A stretch of DNA of 64,000 bases. Origin: DASXTK01 sp050744325 (GTDB taxonomy: Bacteria > Actinomycetota > Acidimicrobiia > Acidimicrobiales > VFJN01). Under the pieces are notes generated by a model. That model did not search any database and was not told the DNA's origin. It saw only the letters and a program-made list of their open reading frames with translations. This document shows positions 43,349 through 52,052 of the stretch, piece after piece; position 1 is the first letter of the stretch; every line of letters starts with the position of its first letter. Position numbers and translations under genes: made by a program. The stretch lies in the NCBI GenBank assembly GCA_050744325.1, contig JBOGHK010000049.1:1-64000 (forward strand), given 5' to 3'.

Positions 43349-44755
43349 GTGAACAGACCGCGCAGGCATAGGGCCATGGGGGTCGCGGTAGCCGTGGCGC
43401 TCGTCGCGACCGTCGTCTCGGGTTGGGCGGTTGGCACCGCGCCGGCGGCGGTGCCACCAACGCCGCCGGGCTGGCAACTCGTGTGGAGCGACGACTTCGA
43501 CGGCGCCGCGGGCACCCTGCCGTCGAGCAGCAACTGGATCTTCGACACCGGCACCAGCTACCCCGGTGGCCCTGCCAATTGGGGGACGGGCGAGATCCAG
43601 ACCTACACCGCGAACCCGGCGAACATCAGCCGGGACGGCAACGGCAACCTGCGCATCACGCCGCTCCGCGAGCCGTCGGGTCAATGGACCTCGGCCCGCA
43701 TCGAAACGCAGCGAAGCGACTTCAAGCCACCGGCAGGCGGGGTGCTGCGCATCGAAGGACGCATCCAGATGCCCAACGTGACCGGGAACGCGGCCCTCGG
43801 GTACTGGCCGGCGTTCTGGGCGCTGGGCTCGCCCTACCGGGGCGTCTACTGGAACTGGCCGTCGATCGGCGAGTTCGACGTCATGGAAAACGTCAACGGG
43901 ATCGACTCGGTGTGGGGCGTGCTCCACTGCGGCGTCGCCCCTGGCGGGCCGTGCAACGAGTTCAGCGGACTTGGTGCCAACCGTCCCTGCCCGGGCTCCA
44001 CCTGCCAGTCGGCGTTCCACACCTACCGCTTCGAGTGGGACCGCAGCGTCACACCCAACGCCTTCCGCTGGTACGTGGACGGCCAGCAATACCACAGCGT
44101 CACCGAGAACCAGGTCGACCCGACCACCTGGAACAACATGACCGGCCACGCCGGCTACTTCATCCTGCTCAACGTGGCCATGGGCGGGTCGTTCCCCAAC
44201 GGCGTCGCCGGGTTCGGGACCCCGACCGCAGCGACTGTCTCCGGACGCCCGATGCTGGTCGACTACGTCGCCGTGTGGACCCGCGGCGGGGGCACGACCA
44301 CCACCCAGCCCACGACCACGACGACGTCACCGCCCGGTGGCAGCCGCGACGCCTACGCCACCATCCAGGCCGAGAGCTTCGACGCCCAGTCCGGAGTAGC
44401 TGTCGAGCCGACCAGCGACACCGGTGGCGGACAGAACATCGGCTGGATCGGCAACGGCGACTGGGCCCGCTTCGACAACATCGACTTCGGGTCCAGCCCA
44501 CCGGTCGACTTCGTCGCCCGCGTGGCCTCCGGCGCCGCAGGTGGGGTGAGCGGCATGGTCGAGGTGCGCATCGACAGCCCAACCGCGCCGCCCATCGGCG
44601 GCTTCGCCGTCGCCAACACCGGCGGCTGGCAAGCCTGGCGGACGATCCCGGGGAACGCCGGCGCCGTGACCGGCCGCCACACCGTCTACCTCACATTCAC
44701 CAGCGGCCAGCCCAACGACTTCGTCAACGTCAACTGGTTCCACTTCCGGCGCTGA
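43349..44755 (+). CDS. GH16 beta-glucanase with CBM6
   Basis: A 468-residue secreted enzyme. GTG 43349 follows a GGGGGG stretch; the basic start and hydrophobic helix (about 10-30) are a signal peptide. The GH16 domain (about 40-310) contains the active site EFDVMEN at 175-181, with Glu175 nucleophile, Asp177 and Glu180 acid/base. A Thr-rich linker (about 315-332) leads to a C-terminal CBM6 domain (about 335-468; YATIQAESFDAQSGV, WIGNGDWARFDNIDFG). It should cut beta-1,3 or mixed-linkage glucans. With GH10 and GH3 genes nearby it forms a plant or fungal polysaccharide-degrading set. Confidence 0.92.
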   Translation: MNRPRRHRAMGVAVAVALVATVVSGWAVGTAPAAVPPTPPGWQLVWSDDFDGAAGTLPSSSNWIFDTGTSYPGGPANWGTGEIQTYTANPANISRDGNGNLRITPLREPSGQWTSARIETQRSDFKPPAGGVLRIEGRIQMPNVTGNAALGYWPAFWALGSPYRGVYWNWPSIGEFDVMENVNGIDSVWGVLHCGVAPGGPCNEFSGLGANRPCPGSTCQSAFHTYRFEWDRSVTPNAFRWYVDGQQYHSVTENQVDPTTWNNMTGHAGYFILLNVAMGGSFPNGVAGFGTPTAATVSGRPMLVDYVAVWTRGGGTTTTQPTTTTTSPPGGSRDAYATIQAESFDAQSGVAVEPTSDTGGGQNIGWIGNGDWARFDNIDFGSSPPVDFVARVASGAAGGVSGMVEVRIDSPTAPPIGGFAVANTGGWQAWRTIPGNAGAVTGRHTVYLTFTSGQPNDFVNVNWFHFRR

Positions 44756-44777
44756 GCGAGCAGGTCGGCGACCATCG

Positions 44778-45377
44778 CTACGCGTGTCCGTCGGGGGTGA
44801 CGCGTAACGAGTCCAGGACTGCGTCGAGCGCGGCAGCGCTGCGCTCGAGCTCGTTCGTGGAGCTGGTGTGCGATGCCATCAACGCCGCCTCGGTCACCGC
44901 GGCGCCGAGGATTCGGGCGAGCGGCTCGACGGGTTGAGGGGCCATGACACCGTGCCGGACCGCGTCCTCCAACCCACGATGCAGCAGTCCGAGGAAGTGC
45001 TCGAGGTCGAGGTCGCGCCAGGGCTTCCAGCCGAGAACGCTGGGACCGTCGACCAGGTAGACCTGGCGAATCGCCGGTTGGCGGCAGGCGTGCAGCAGCT
45101 CGTGGCACCCGGCCTTGATGCGTTCGAGAGGATCGTCGACTTGCAGCGATGCTTCGAGGATCTGGTCGGCTAGGTCCGCCAGGACCGACTCGAGCACCAA
45201 CCTGAACAGAGCCTCCTTGGCCTCGACGTGGTGGTAGACGGCGCCCTTGGACACACCGGCTCGTGCGGCAACGTCGTCGATCGACGTCGCCTGGAATCCG
45301 TGGCGACCGAACAGCGAGCGGGCGGCACGAACGATCGCACCGCGGGTTGCAGCGCGGCGTTCTGCTTGTGTGGGCAT
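44778..45377 (-). CDS. TetR-family regulator
   Basis: A 199-residue TetR protein of normal length. The HTH is RGAIVRAARSLFGRHGFQAT followed by IDDVAARAGVSKGAVYHHVE; the ligand domain includes RQPAIRQVYLVDGPSVLGW and FLGLLHRGLEDAV. ATG 45377 is chosen; upstream in-frame residues look non-coding. It is divergent from a SnoaL-like gene whose promoter contains inverted and direct repeats of its likely operator. Confidence 0.92.
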   Translation of the reverse strand: MPTQAERRAATRGAIVRAARSLFGRHGFQATSIDDVAARAGVSKGAVYHHVEAKEALFRLVLESVLADLADQILEASLQVDDPLERIKAGCHELLHACRQPAIRQVYLVDGPSVLGWKPWRDLDLEHFLGLLHRGLEDAVRHGVMAPQPVEPLARILGAAVTEAALMASHTSSTNELERSAAALDAVLDSLRVTPDGHA

Positions 45378-45399
45378 CGGCGTGATGCTACCGCCACGG

Positions 45400-45446
45400 T
45401 TGAAGTACTGACCCGAAGTCGGTATAGTCCGACTCTCAGTCGGTAT
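45400..45446 (+). promoter_or_regulatory. promoter with TetR operator in front of the SnoaL-like gene
   Basis: TTGAAG (45400-45405), 17 bases, TATAGT (45423-45428) form a -35/-10 pair for the plus-strand genes. The inverted repeat AGTCGG-TATAGT-CCGACT (45417-45434) encloses the -10, and AGTCGGTAT occurs twice as a direct repeat (45417-45425 and 45438-45446). Binding of the divergent TetR protein there would block transcription. The TetR start (45377) is 23 bp away from the -35. Confidence 0.7.
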
Positions 45447-45460
45447 GTGAGGGGTTCCTC

Positions 45461-45931
45461 TTGACACAGGACGACATGCTCGTTGCCTACCGGCGGCACC
45501 TTGCCGCCGAACAGGAGAGCCACGATGCCCACGCGGCTGCCGCCGAGTACGTCGACGACGGCTACTACGAGCTCGTGGCGTTCGGTGCGCGCCTTCGTGG
45601 GCGCGCTGCTGTCGAGCGCAACTACGCCGCGACGATGCGGGCGATGCCCGATGTGCACTTCGACATCGACGGTGAGGTGATCGACGGCGACACGCTGGTT
45701 CACTGGGGGACGATGATCGGTACTGTGACCGGCCCCTATCTGGGCCATCCGCCGACCGGACGCAAGGTCCGCCTGCCGTTCCTCGCCCGCTTCGAGTTCG
45801 CCGACGGCGCCATCCGTGGCGAACAGCTGTGGTTCGATGCCGCAACCCTGTGTGAGCAGGCCGGCGTCGCCTTGGCCACGGCACGGCGTCACGTACAAGA
45901 CGCCGCCGCGACGAGTCCAACGAAGGACTGA
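45461..45931 (+). CDS. SnoaL-like polyketide cyclase / ester cyclase family protein
   Basis: A 156-residue NTF2-fold protein starting TTG 45461. It has a helix-rich start (YRRHLAAEQESHDAHAAAAE), YELVAFGARLRGRAAVERNY and the beta-strand end FLARFEFADGAIRGEQLWFD. The family contains isomerases, cyclases and dehydratases with a shared cone fold; a few catalytic-type acids (Asp/His) are present but the reaction is not predictable. First gene of a small set (SnoaL, VOC, MBL) controlled by the divergent TetR. Confidence 0.82.
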   Translation: MTQDDMLVAYRRHLAAEQESHDAHAAAAEYVDDGYYELVAFGARLRGRAAVERNYAATMRAMPDVHFDIDGEVIDGDTLVHWGTMIGTVTGPYLGHPPTGRKVRLPFLARFEFADGAIRGEQLWFDAATLCEQAGVALATARRHVQDAAATSPTKD

Positions 45932-45933
45932 GC

Positions 45934-46383
45934 ATGGCCCACAACACCTCGCCTCTTGCCAACGTCATCACCTTGGGCACCCACGACCTCCCCAAGCTGC
46001 GCGACTTCTACCGTCGTCTGGGTTGGCGCCAGATCGCCGAGGAGGACGACTTCGCGGCCTTCGAGCTGCGCGGGGCGGTGCTGGCGGTGTTCCCCGTGGA
46101 CAAGCTCGCGGGCGACGGAGGGGTCGAGCCCGAACAGACCCGCAGAGGGATCCGCTTCACCGTGGGGGTGATGGTCGACCGAGCGGAGGAGGTCGACGAG
46201 TTGACCGCGCTGATGCGCGAGGCCGGGGGACGGGTCACGAAGGAGCCCGTCGACGCCGAGTTCTTCGAGGGCCGGTCCGCCTACGTCGCCGACCCCGAGG
46301 ACAACTACTGGGAGATCGCGTGGGCGGCGCCGGACAACGCCATCGTCGCCGCCGCCCGCCGCGCCGCGCGCTACGACGGATGA
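45934..46383 (+). CDS. VOC-family (glyoxalase-like) protein
   Basis: A 149-residue protein of the vicinal oxygen chelate fold: NVITLGTHDLPKLRDFYRRL, then FAAFELRGAVLAVF in the first half, and FEGRSAYVADPEDNYWEIAW in the second. The metal ligands are only partly conserved (a Glu near WEIAW and the position before). It follows the SnoaL-like gene by two bases, so they are co-transcribed. VOC proteins include glyoxalases, dioxygenases and resistance proteins; the job here is unknown. Confidence 0.85.
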   Translation: MAHNTSPLANVITLGTHDLPKLRDFYRRLGWRQIAEEDDFAAFELRGAVLAVFPVDKLAGDGGVEPEQTRRGIRFTVGVMVDRAEEVDELTALMREAGGRVTKEPVDAEFFEGRSAYVADPEDNYWEIAWAAPDNAIVAAARRAARYDG

Positions 46384-46420
46384 CCCAGCCCACCCAGACC
46401 TCGAACGAAAGGTTGGTTCC

Positions 46421-47161
46421 GTGGTGACAGACACCAGCGTCGACGAGATCGCCTCTGGCATCTACCGGCTGTCGACCTACACCGAGGCGATCCCCGGGGG
46501 CTTCACGTTCAACCAGTTCCTGATCGACGCCGAGGAGCCCTTGTTGTTCCACTCGGGCCTCCGCCAGCTGTTCCCGTCGGTGTCGGCGGCCCTGGCCACC
46601 GTGATCCCCATCGACCGACTGCGCTGGCTCAGCTTCGGGCACTGGGAAGCCGACGAGTCCGGCGCGGTGAACCGGTGGCTACAGGCCGCTCCGGCCGCAT
46701 CGGCCGCCATCGGCTCCCTGGGAGCCGCGGTGTCGGCCACCGACCAGCTCGACCGCACGCCGCGGAGCCTGGCCAGCGACGAGATCCTGGAGCTCGGCGG
46801 CAAGCGGGTTCGCTGGCTCGACACACCACACGTACCTCACGGCTGGGATGCCGGAGTCCTGTTCGAGGAGACCACCTCCACATTGTTCTGCGGCGACCTC
46901 TTCACCCACGCAGGCCCGGTCGCGTCGCTCACCGATGGCGACATCGTCGGGCCGGCGGTCGCGACCGAGGACCTGTTCGGTTTCACCTGCCTCACCCCGT
47001 CCACCGCACCCACCATCTGCCGTCTCGCCGATCTCGAGCCACGCACGCTCGCCCTGATGCACGGCGCCTCGTTCGCCGGCGACGGCAGCGAAGCGCTCCG
47101 CGCTCTCGCTGACAACTACCAGCGGCGGCTCCACGAGCAGATGGCGCGGCCGTCCGAATAA
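46421..47161 (+). CDS. MBL-fold hydrolase, diiron (ODP-like) type
   Basis: A 246-residue metallo-beta-lactamase fold protein. The motif FGHWEADESGAVN (about 67-79) has the HxExD pattern characteristic of flavodiiron and ODP proteins rather than the HxHxDH of hydrolases; CGDLFTH and the final ALMHGASFAGDG supply the bridging Asp and last His. Homologues bind oxygen or nitric oxide at a diiron site, so an oxygen or redox-sensing role is possible. It comes 37 bp after the VOC gene in the TetR-controlled set. Confidence 0.8.
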   Translation: MVTDTSVDEIASGIYRLSTYTEAIPGGFTFNQFLIDAEEPLLFHSGLRQLFPSVSAALATVIPIDRLRWLSFGHWEADESGAVNRWLQAAPAASAAIGSLGAAVSATDQLDRTPRSLASDEILELGGKRVRWLDTPHVPHGWDAGVLFEETTSTLFCGDLFTHAGPVASLTDGDIVGPAVATEDLFGFTCLTPSTAPTICRLADLEPRTLALMHGASFAGDGSEALRALADNYQRRLHEQMARPSE

Positions 47162-47183
47162 GCGGAAGAGGGAACGTTCGTGC

Positions 47184-48104
47184 TCACCCCGCGAGATCCT
47201 CGGCGAGGATCTCCTCGAGCAACGCGCTCTGCGCGTGGAGAAGCCAGTCCTTCGCCTCGACCACGCGGCACTTCGGCGAGGTCATCGCGTCGGCACTCAC
47301 CTCCTCTCCACGGGTCACCGGCGGACACGGGAGGAAGAGTGCCGCCGTCGGAGCACGCTCGAGGAGTGCGGCCGTGACCTGGAGGGGCTCGAACAGGGCG
47401 CCGACCCGCTCACGCTCGTCGTCCGTTGCTCGCGGTGGCCAGCAGTCGGTGTAGACGACGTCAGCGGTCGTGATGGCATCCGCCAGGTCGTCCGTTAGTG
47501 CCAGGGTTCCTGGTGGGGCCGGCGTCAGCGTCTCCCACCACGAGGGGTCGACCTCAAAGCCAGGCGGTGCAACCTGGGTGACGGCGAGCGGCAGCACCGC
47601 AGCGGCTTCGCACCAGCTGTGACACAGGTTCGTCGCTTCGCCCACGAAGACGATGTGGAGGCCGTCGAGACGGCCACGCAGGGACCGGATGAAGGCCAGG
47701 TCGCCGAGGATCTCGCAGGGATGGTTGTGGCGCGTCCGAGCGTTGACGACCGGCGCTGTAGCGGCGTCCGCCAGTTCCTGAAGCCGCTCGAATCGCGACG
47801 TTCGGACGACGATCGCGTCGAACCAGTTGTCGAGGTACTGCGCTAGGTCACCTATCGCTTCGCGCTCGCCCAGACGCCCGGGTATCTCGACGCCGATGCC
47901 GCCCAGGAGCCGAGCTCCGAGCTCGAATGCGGCGCGGTTGCGAAAGCCCTCCCCGTCCCACAGGAACGCGAGGCGCCGTCCACCCAAGCTGTGAGGTGGC
48001 CGTGGGTTGGCGCGCAACCACGCGGCACGACCGATCAGCCCTTCGATCTCCGCCCCGGTCCGGTCGCAGAGACGAAGGAGGTCGCCGGGTCGCGTGCTCA
48101 CCAT
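47184..48104 (-). CDS. ornithine/aspartate carbamoyltransferase-like protein with altered phosphate loop
   Basis: A 306-residue protein of carbamoyltransferase length and order: DLLRLCDRTGAEIEGLIGRA start, GFRNRAAFELG where STRTRxSFE is expected, TRHNHPCEILGDLAFI (HPCxxLxD), GLHIVFVGEATNLCHSWCEA and CPPVTRGEEV where HCLPxxRGEEV is expected. Both Arg of the carbamoyl-phosphate loop remain, but the Ser and Thr residues are replaced. This suggests a changed substrate or loss of the classical activity. No arginine biosynthesis gene is nearby. Convergent with the MBL gene. Confidence 0.75.
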   Translation of the reverse strand: MVSTRPGDLLRLCDRTGAEIEGLIGRAAWLRANPRPPHSLGGRRLAFLWDGEGFRNRAAFELGARLLGGIGVEIPGRLGEREAIGDLAQYLDNWFDAIVVRTSRFERLQELADAATAPVVNARTRHNHPCEILGDLAFIRSLRGRLDGLHIVFVGEATNLCHSWCEAAAVLPLAVTQVAPPGFEVDPSWWETLTPAPPGTLALTDDLADAITTADVVYTDCWPPRATDDERERVGALFEPLQVTAALLERAPTAALFLPCPPVTRGEEVSADAMTSPKCRVVEAKDWLLHAQSALLEEILAEDLAG

Positions 48105-48235
48105 TCAGATGCGTCCCCGGGTCGTACGGCGCCTTCGGCGGATGGAGCCCGCTCCCCCACCTCTGTGACGAATGACCGTCTTGTTCGACATGGTGGCCCT
48201 CGTTGTCGGCGAATGTGCGGGTCTAGGGTCGTCCC

Positions 48236-49472
48236 ATGAGGACACTCGATGATGCGCCATTCGTTGATGTCTTCTCCTGGGAGTTCAACGAGGACCCCGC
48301 GTCGGTCATCGACCCCCTCCGGTCGGAGACCGGCCTGGTCCGAACGCCGATCGGTGGAATGGTGATCCGCCGTGATCTCGTCCAAGGATTGCTGGCCGAC
48401 CGGCGCCTACGGAGCTCGATCCGCGACCTCGTCGTCATGCAGGGCGTTACCGAAGGCCTGATCTTCGACCTGATGGGCAACTCGCTCTCCTGGGCGTGCC
48501 GGAGGCGACGAGCACCTGCGATTGCGGCGTCTCGTGAGCAGGGCGTTCACACCCCGGGCGGTCGATCCCCATCGAGGGGTCATGCGCGAGACCCTGGTGG
48601 CATTGCTCGAACCGCTGCTCGGGCGGGGAGAGTGCGAGTTCATGGCCGACGTCGCCGACCATTATCCCATCCTGGTCATGTGCCATCTCCTGGGCGTGCC
48701 GGAGGAGGACCACGACGACTTCGCCACCTGGAACAAGGCGATCACCTGGGTCCTGTCGTTCGAGCTTGGCACCCATCGCGAGGAGGCCGAGTGGGGGATG
48801 AACCAGCTCGACGGCTACGTAGAGCGTCTCATCGAGGACCGACGCCAGAACCCCAGGGAGGACATGATCACGGCACTGGTCCAGGCGGAGGAGGCGGGCG
48901 ACCGGCTGTCGGACGGGGAGCTGCGGTCCATGATCGGTGGACTGCTCTTCGCCGGATTCGATACGACCCGCAACCAGCTCGGCCTGGCGATGGCTCTGTT
49001 CGCCGAGCACCCGGAGCAGTGGTCCCGGTTGGCCGGTCAACCCGACCTCGTGCCCCGGGCGGTCGAGGAGGTCATGCGGTACGACGGGGCGACCCGTGCA
49101 ACTCCACGCCTTACCGTCGAGGATCTGGAGATCGACGGCTACCACCTCCCCGCGGGAACGTTCCTGGCCCTGGGAACCAGCAGCGCCAACTCCGACCCTG
49201 CGGCCTACGACGAGCCCGCTCGGTTCGACATCGCTGTGGACCGGGAACCACATCTGACCTTCGGCGGCGGCCCGCACTACTGCCTGGCCAATCTCGCCCG
49301 CGCCGAGATGCAAGAGGCCCTCACGATCCTGTCGGCCCGACTGCCTGAGTTCGCGCTGGCCGGCGAGCCCACATGGCGTCCCCCGATAGGGATCTTCGGC
49401 CCCGAGACCTTGCCACTCAGATTCGCCGTGGCCACACCCGCCTCCGGCACTCACCCGCCGCGACATCGATGA
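48236..49472 (+). pseudogene. cytochrome P450 with a frameshift
   Basis: The first part (ATG 48236, MRTLDDAPFVDVFSWEFNED to GLIFDLMGNSL, residues 1-84) and the second part (from AGGDEHLRLRRLVSRAFTPR, in the next frame, to 49472) together make one P450. The second part has ICHLLGVPEEDH-type F-G loop, GLLFAGFDTTRN I-helix, ExxR in EEVMRYDGAT and the haem site FGGGPHYCLANLAR. The frame changes at about 48490-48500, inside a 20-nt segment that is repeated identically 200 bp downstream. Without correction the product is dead. An assembly error remains possible. Confidence 0.75.
48486..48705. repeat. 20-nt direct repeat exactly 200 bp apart at the P450 frameshift
   Basis: The 20 bases tctcctgggcgtgccggagg occur at 48486-48505 and at 48686-48705. 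The second copy codes for the normal LLGVPEE stretch of the P450; the first copy is in the wrong place in the chain and carries the frame change. A templated copy of the downstream segment into the upstream site explains both. Confidence 0.8.
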
Positions 49473-49812
49473 CGAGATGCTCAGCGGGCTCGACACCCTG
49501 CAACGGCTCAGCAACATCGGGCTCTCGACACCATCGACCAAGCCCTCACCCCATGAGCGGCCATCACAACGCCGAGGTCTGGACCCTCGACGCGATCCGA
49601 ACCAACCCACGCTGGGCCCACGTCCGAACCCTGGCCCGCCAAGCACTCGCAGCCTACCCCCCACCCCTGAGGACGCTCCCGCTAAAACGCAAAGCGCCCG
49701 TAATCCGCCGGGGGCGATACCAGCTTCCACGCACAGGACCATCTCGGTGCGTGCCGCTCGGCGTTGACAGGCAGGGGGTTCACTGCGAGTCTCGGCTTGG
49801 GAGCTGTTCGTA
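49473..49812. other. 340-bp gap without a recognised gene
   Basis: Between the P450 and the GH3 gene. Two short plus-strand reading frames (49477-49767 and 49553-49813) give no recognisable family and have no convincing ribosome site. Around 49692-49720 a short GC-rich hairpin (CGCCC and GGGCG arms) could act as a terminator. Composition is less biased than in the neighbours, so it could be the remains of an older gene. Confidence 0.4.
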
Positions 49813-49830
49813 GTGGTCAGGGGGATTCGT

Positions 49831-51648
49831 ATGGGGCCCATGACGCGCCGACAGGCGCTCACCGGATTCGCCGGCACCCTGGTCGCAGTGGGTGCCGCTC
49901 GGTTTCCCGGCGCCGCAGCGGAGTCGCTGGGCGATAGGGACAGGGTGCGGGCGCTGCTTCGGCGGATGACGTTGGAGGAGAGGGTCGGGCAGCTGTTCGT
50001 AGTCGAGGTCTTCGGGCAGGACGCGTTCAGCGTGGGCGACGAGATGGCCGCCGCGAACCAGCGGCTCTACGGTGTCGACACCCCGGCCGAGGTCATAGCG
50101 AAGTACCGACCCGGTGGGGTCATCTACTTCACCGCCGCTCGCGGTCCCGACAACCTGCACGACCCTCGCCAGATCGCTCGGCTCTCCAACGGTCTGCAGA
50201 GCGCCTCGGTCGACGGGCACAGCGGAGTCCCGCTGGTCGTCTCGATCGACCAGGAGGGAGGCATCGTGTTCCGCCTGCCGACGCCGCCGAGTACGGCGCT
50301 GCCCGGCAACATGGCCCTGGGGGCGACCCGCAGCACGGCGGACGCCTTGCGCTCCGCTGAGATCATCGGCCGGGAGCTGGACGTGCTCGGCATCACGCAG
50401 AACTACGCCCCGGTCGCGGACGTCAACGTCAATCCCGAGAACCCGGTCATCGGCGTCCGCTCCTTCGGCTCCAACCCGGAGCTTGCGTCGGGCCTCGTCG
50501 ACGCGGTCGTGCGCGGCCATCGCCGCAGCCGCGTGGCGTCGGCCGCGAAGCACTTCCCTGGCCATGGCGACACCGACGTGGACAGCCACTTCGGGCTGCC
50601 GTTGATCACCCACACTAGAGCAGAGCTCGATGCCATCGATCTGCCCCCCTTCCGTGCGGCCATCGCCGCCGGTGTCGACACGATCATGACCGCCCACATC
50701 GTCGTCCCCGCGCTCGACGACAGCGGTGTCCCGGCCACGATGTCGCCCAACATCGTGACTGGCCTGCTGCGCGACGAGCTCGGCTTCGAGGGCCTCGTCG
50801 TCACCGATGCGCTGGACATGCAGGGCGCGTCGGAGCAGTTCCCGCCCGATGTGGCGCCTGTCGAAGCCCTGAAGGCCGGTGCCGACATGCTGGTGCTCGC
50901 GCCGCAGATGGACGTCGCCTTCGCGGCGGTGCTCGACACCGTGCGGCGCGGTGACGTCAGCGAGGAACGTCTCGACGAGTCCGTCGCCCGCATCCTCGAG
51001 CACAAGGTCCGCAACGGTCTGTTCCGCCATCCCCCCGTCAGCGAGCGTCGGGCGGAACGGGTCGTCGGCAACCGACGGCACCTGACCGACGCAGCAGCCA
51101 TCGCGGACGACACGATCACGCTCGTCCGCAACGACGGGAACCTGCTTCCCCTCACCGCCGAGCCCCGTCAGGTCCTCGTCACCGGATGGGGCGAAGCGAC
51201 CACCCAGATGTTGTCGACGGCACTCGCCTCTCGCAGCGGCCAGACGGTGACGAGGTTGACGACCGGGGCAGTGCCCAACCAGGCACAGATCGATGCCGCG
51301 GTGACCGCTGCCGACCAGAGCGACCTGGTGCTGGTCAGCTCCAACGCAGCGGCCGCAGGGGCCGAGCAGGGTGATGCACAAGCCGGCCTGGTCGATGCCC
51401 TCCTCGGCACCAGCACGCACGTGGTCGTGGTGGCAGTGCGAAACCCGTACGACATCCGGCGCTTCACCGCCACACCCACCTACCTGTGCACCTACAACTT
51501 CGCCACAGCCGTTTCCCTCGATTCGTGCGTCAACGTGCTCTACGGCGAGGTCAATCCCCGCGGAAAGCTCCCCGTCGCCATCACAGCCTTCGAAGACCCC
51601 GACACCGAGCTCTACCCCTTCGGCCACGGCCTGAGCTACAACGCCTGA
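49831..51648 (+). CDS. GH3 enzyme (beta-N-acetylhexosaminidase/glucosidase type), Tat-exported
   Basis: About 605 residues. The start region MGPMTRRQALTGFAGTLVAV has a twin-arginine signal (TRRQAL), followed by GAARFPGAAA cleavage. The GH3 barrel shows GQLFVVEV, GGVIYFTAARGPDNL, KHFPGHGDTDVDSHFGLPL (acid/base loop of NagZ-like enzymes) and GLVVTDALDMQGA with the nucleophile Asp. A second C-terminal domain (about 420-605) follows. Among GH3 enzymes, the KHFPGHGDT loop with Asp/His dyad belongs to N-acetyl-glucosaminidases, so it may act on peptidoglycan or chitin. ATG 49813 is an alternative start. Confidence 0.87.
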   Translation: MGPMTRRQALTGFAGTLVAVGAARFPGAAAESLGDRDRVRALLRRMTLEERVGQLFVVEVFGQDAFSVGDEMAAANQRLYGVDTPAEVIAKYRPGGVIYFTAARGPDNLHDPRQIARLSNGLQSASVDGHSGVPLVVSIDQEGGIVFRLPTPPSTALPGNMALGATRSTADALRSAEIIGRELDVLGITQNYAPVADVNVNPENPVIGVRSFGSNPELASGLVDAVVRGHRRSRVASAAKHFPGHGDTDVDSHFGLPLITHTRAELDAIDLPPFRAAIAAGVDTIMTAHIVVPALDDSGVPATMSPNIVTGLLRDELGFEGLVVTDALDMQGASEQFPPDVAPVEALKAGADMLVLAPQMDVAFAAVLDTVRRGDVSEERLDESVARILEHKVRNGLFRHPPVSERRAERVVGNRRHLTDAAAIADDTITLVRNDGNLLPLTAEPRQVLVTGWGEATTQMLSTALASRSGQTVTRLTTGAVPNQAQIDAAVTAADQSDLVLVSSNAAAAGAEQGDAQAGLVDALLGTSTHVVVVAVRNPYDIRRFTATPTYLCTYNFATAVSLDSCVNVLYGEVNPRGKLPVAITAFEDPDTELYPFGHGLSYNA

Positions 51649-52052
51649 CTCACTCCGCCGCGGTGAAACCCTCGACCCGGGTGTACCGCTGACTCGTAGC
51701 GCCCAGACCGCGATGCGATGGCCGTGCCCCTTTGTCGGGGAGCGGCGATTACGCCTGCAAGGGCTGGAGTGTGCACTTGGGCTGGCTCGAACTCGAGAGG
51801 CCGAGCGCGCTGGGCCGCTGGTTGTCGGCAGCGGCATGTCAGCGTCGGGCGTGTCCGGCACCGACGGGAGGGAACCCCCGGTCGTGGTCTGCGGCGGTCG
51901 CCGTCGGTCGCCGCAGACCCGCCGGGCCCCCTCCGGAACCACCCATTGAGGTGACGGATGTTGAGCGAGTCACGGCGATCCCCCCGCTTGGCGCTCGACC
52001 GGGGCATGGACCGGGCGGCTGTCGGCCTGGGCACCTCGGAAGTGCGTGGCCG
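51649..52052. other. 404-bp gap without a recognised gene
   Basis: Between the GH3 stop and the pseudokinase start. Short frames on both strands are found but show no protein features or ribosome sites. The kinase promoter must lie here; no clear -35/-10 pair stands out. In-frame extension of the kinase upstream of GTG 52053 is low-complexity. Confidence 0.4.

Noticed and set aside
49553..49813. 86-codon frame before the GH3 gene
   Set aside because: No ribosome site, no homology I recognise, and Arg-rich late residues typical of chance frames.
49780..51942. 720-codon minus-strand frame
   Set aside because: Antisense to the GH3 gene, whose motifs and Tat signal are convincing; the reverse frame has none.
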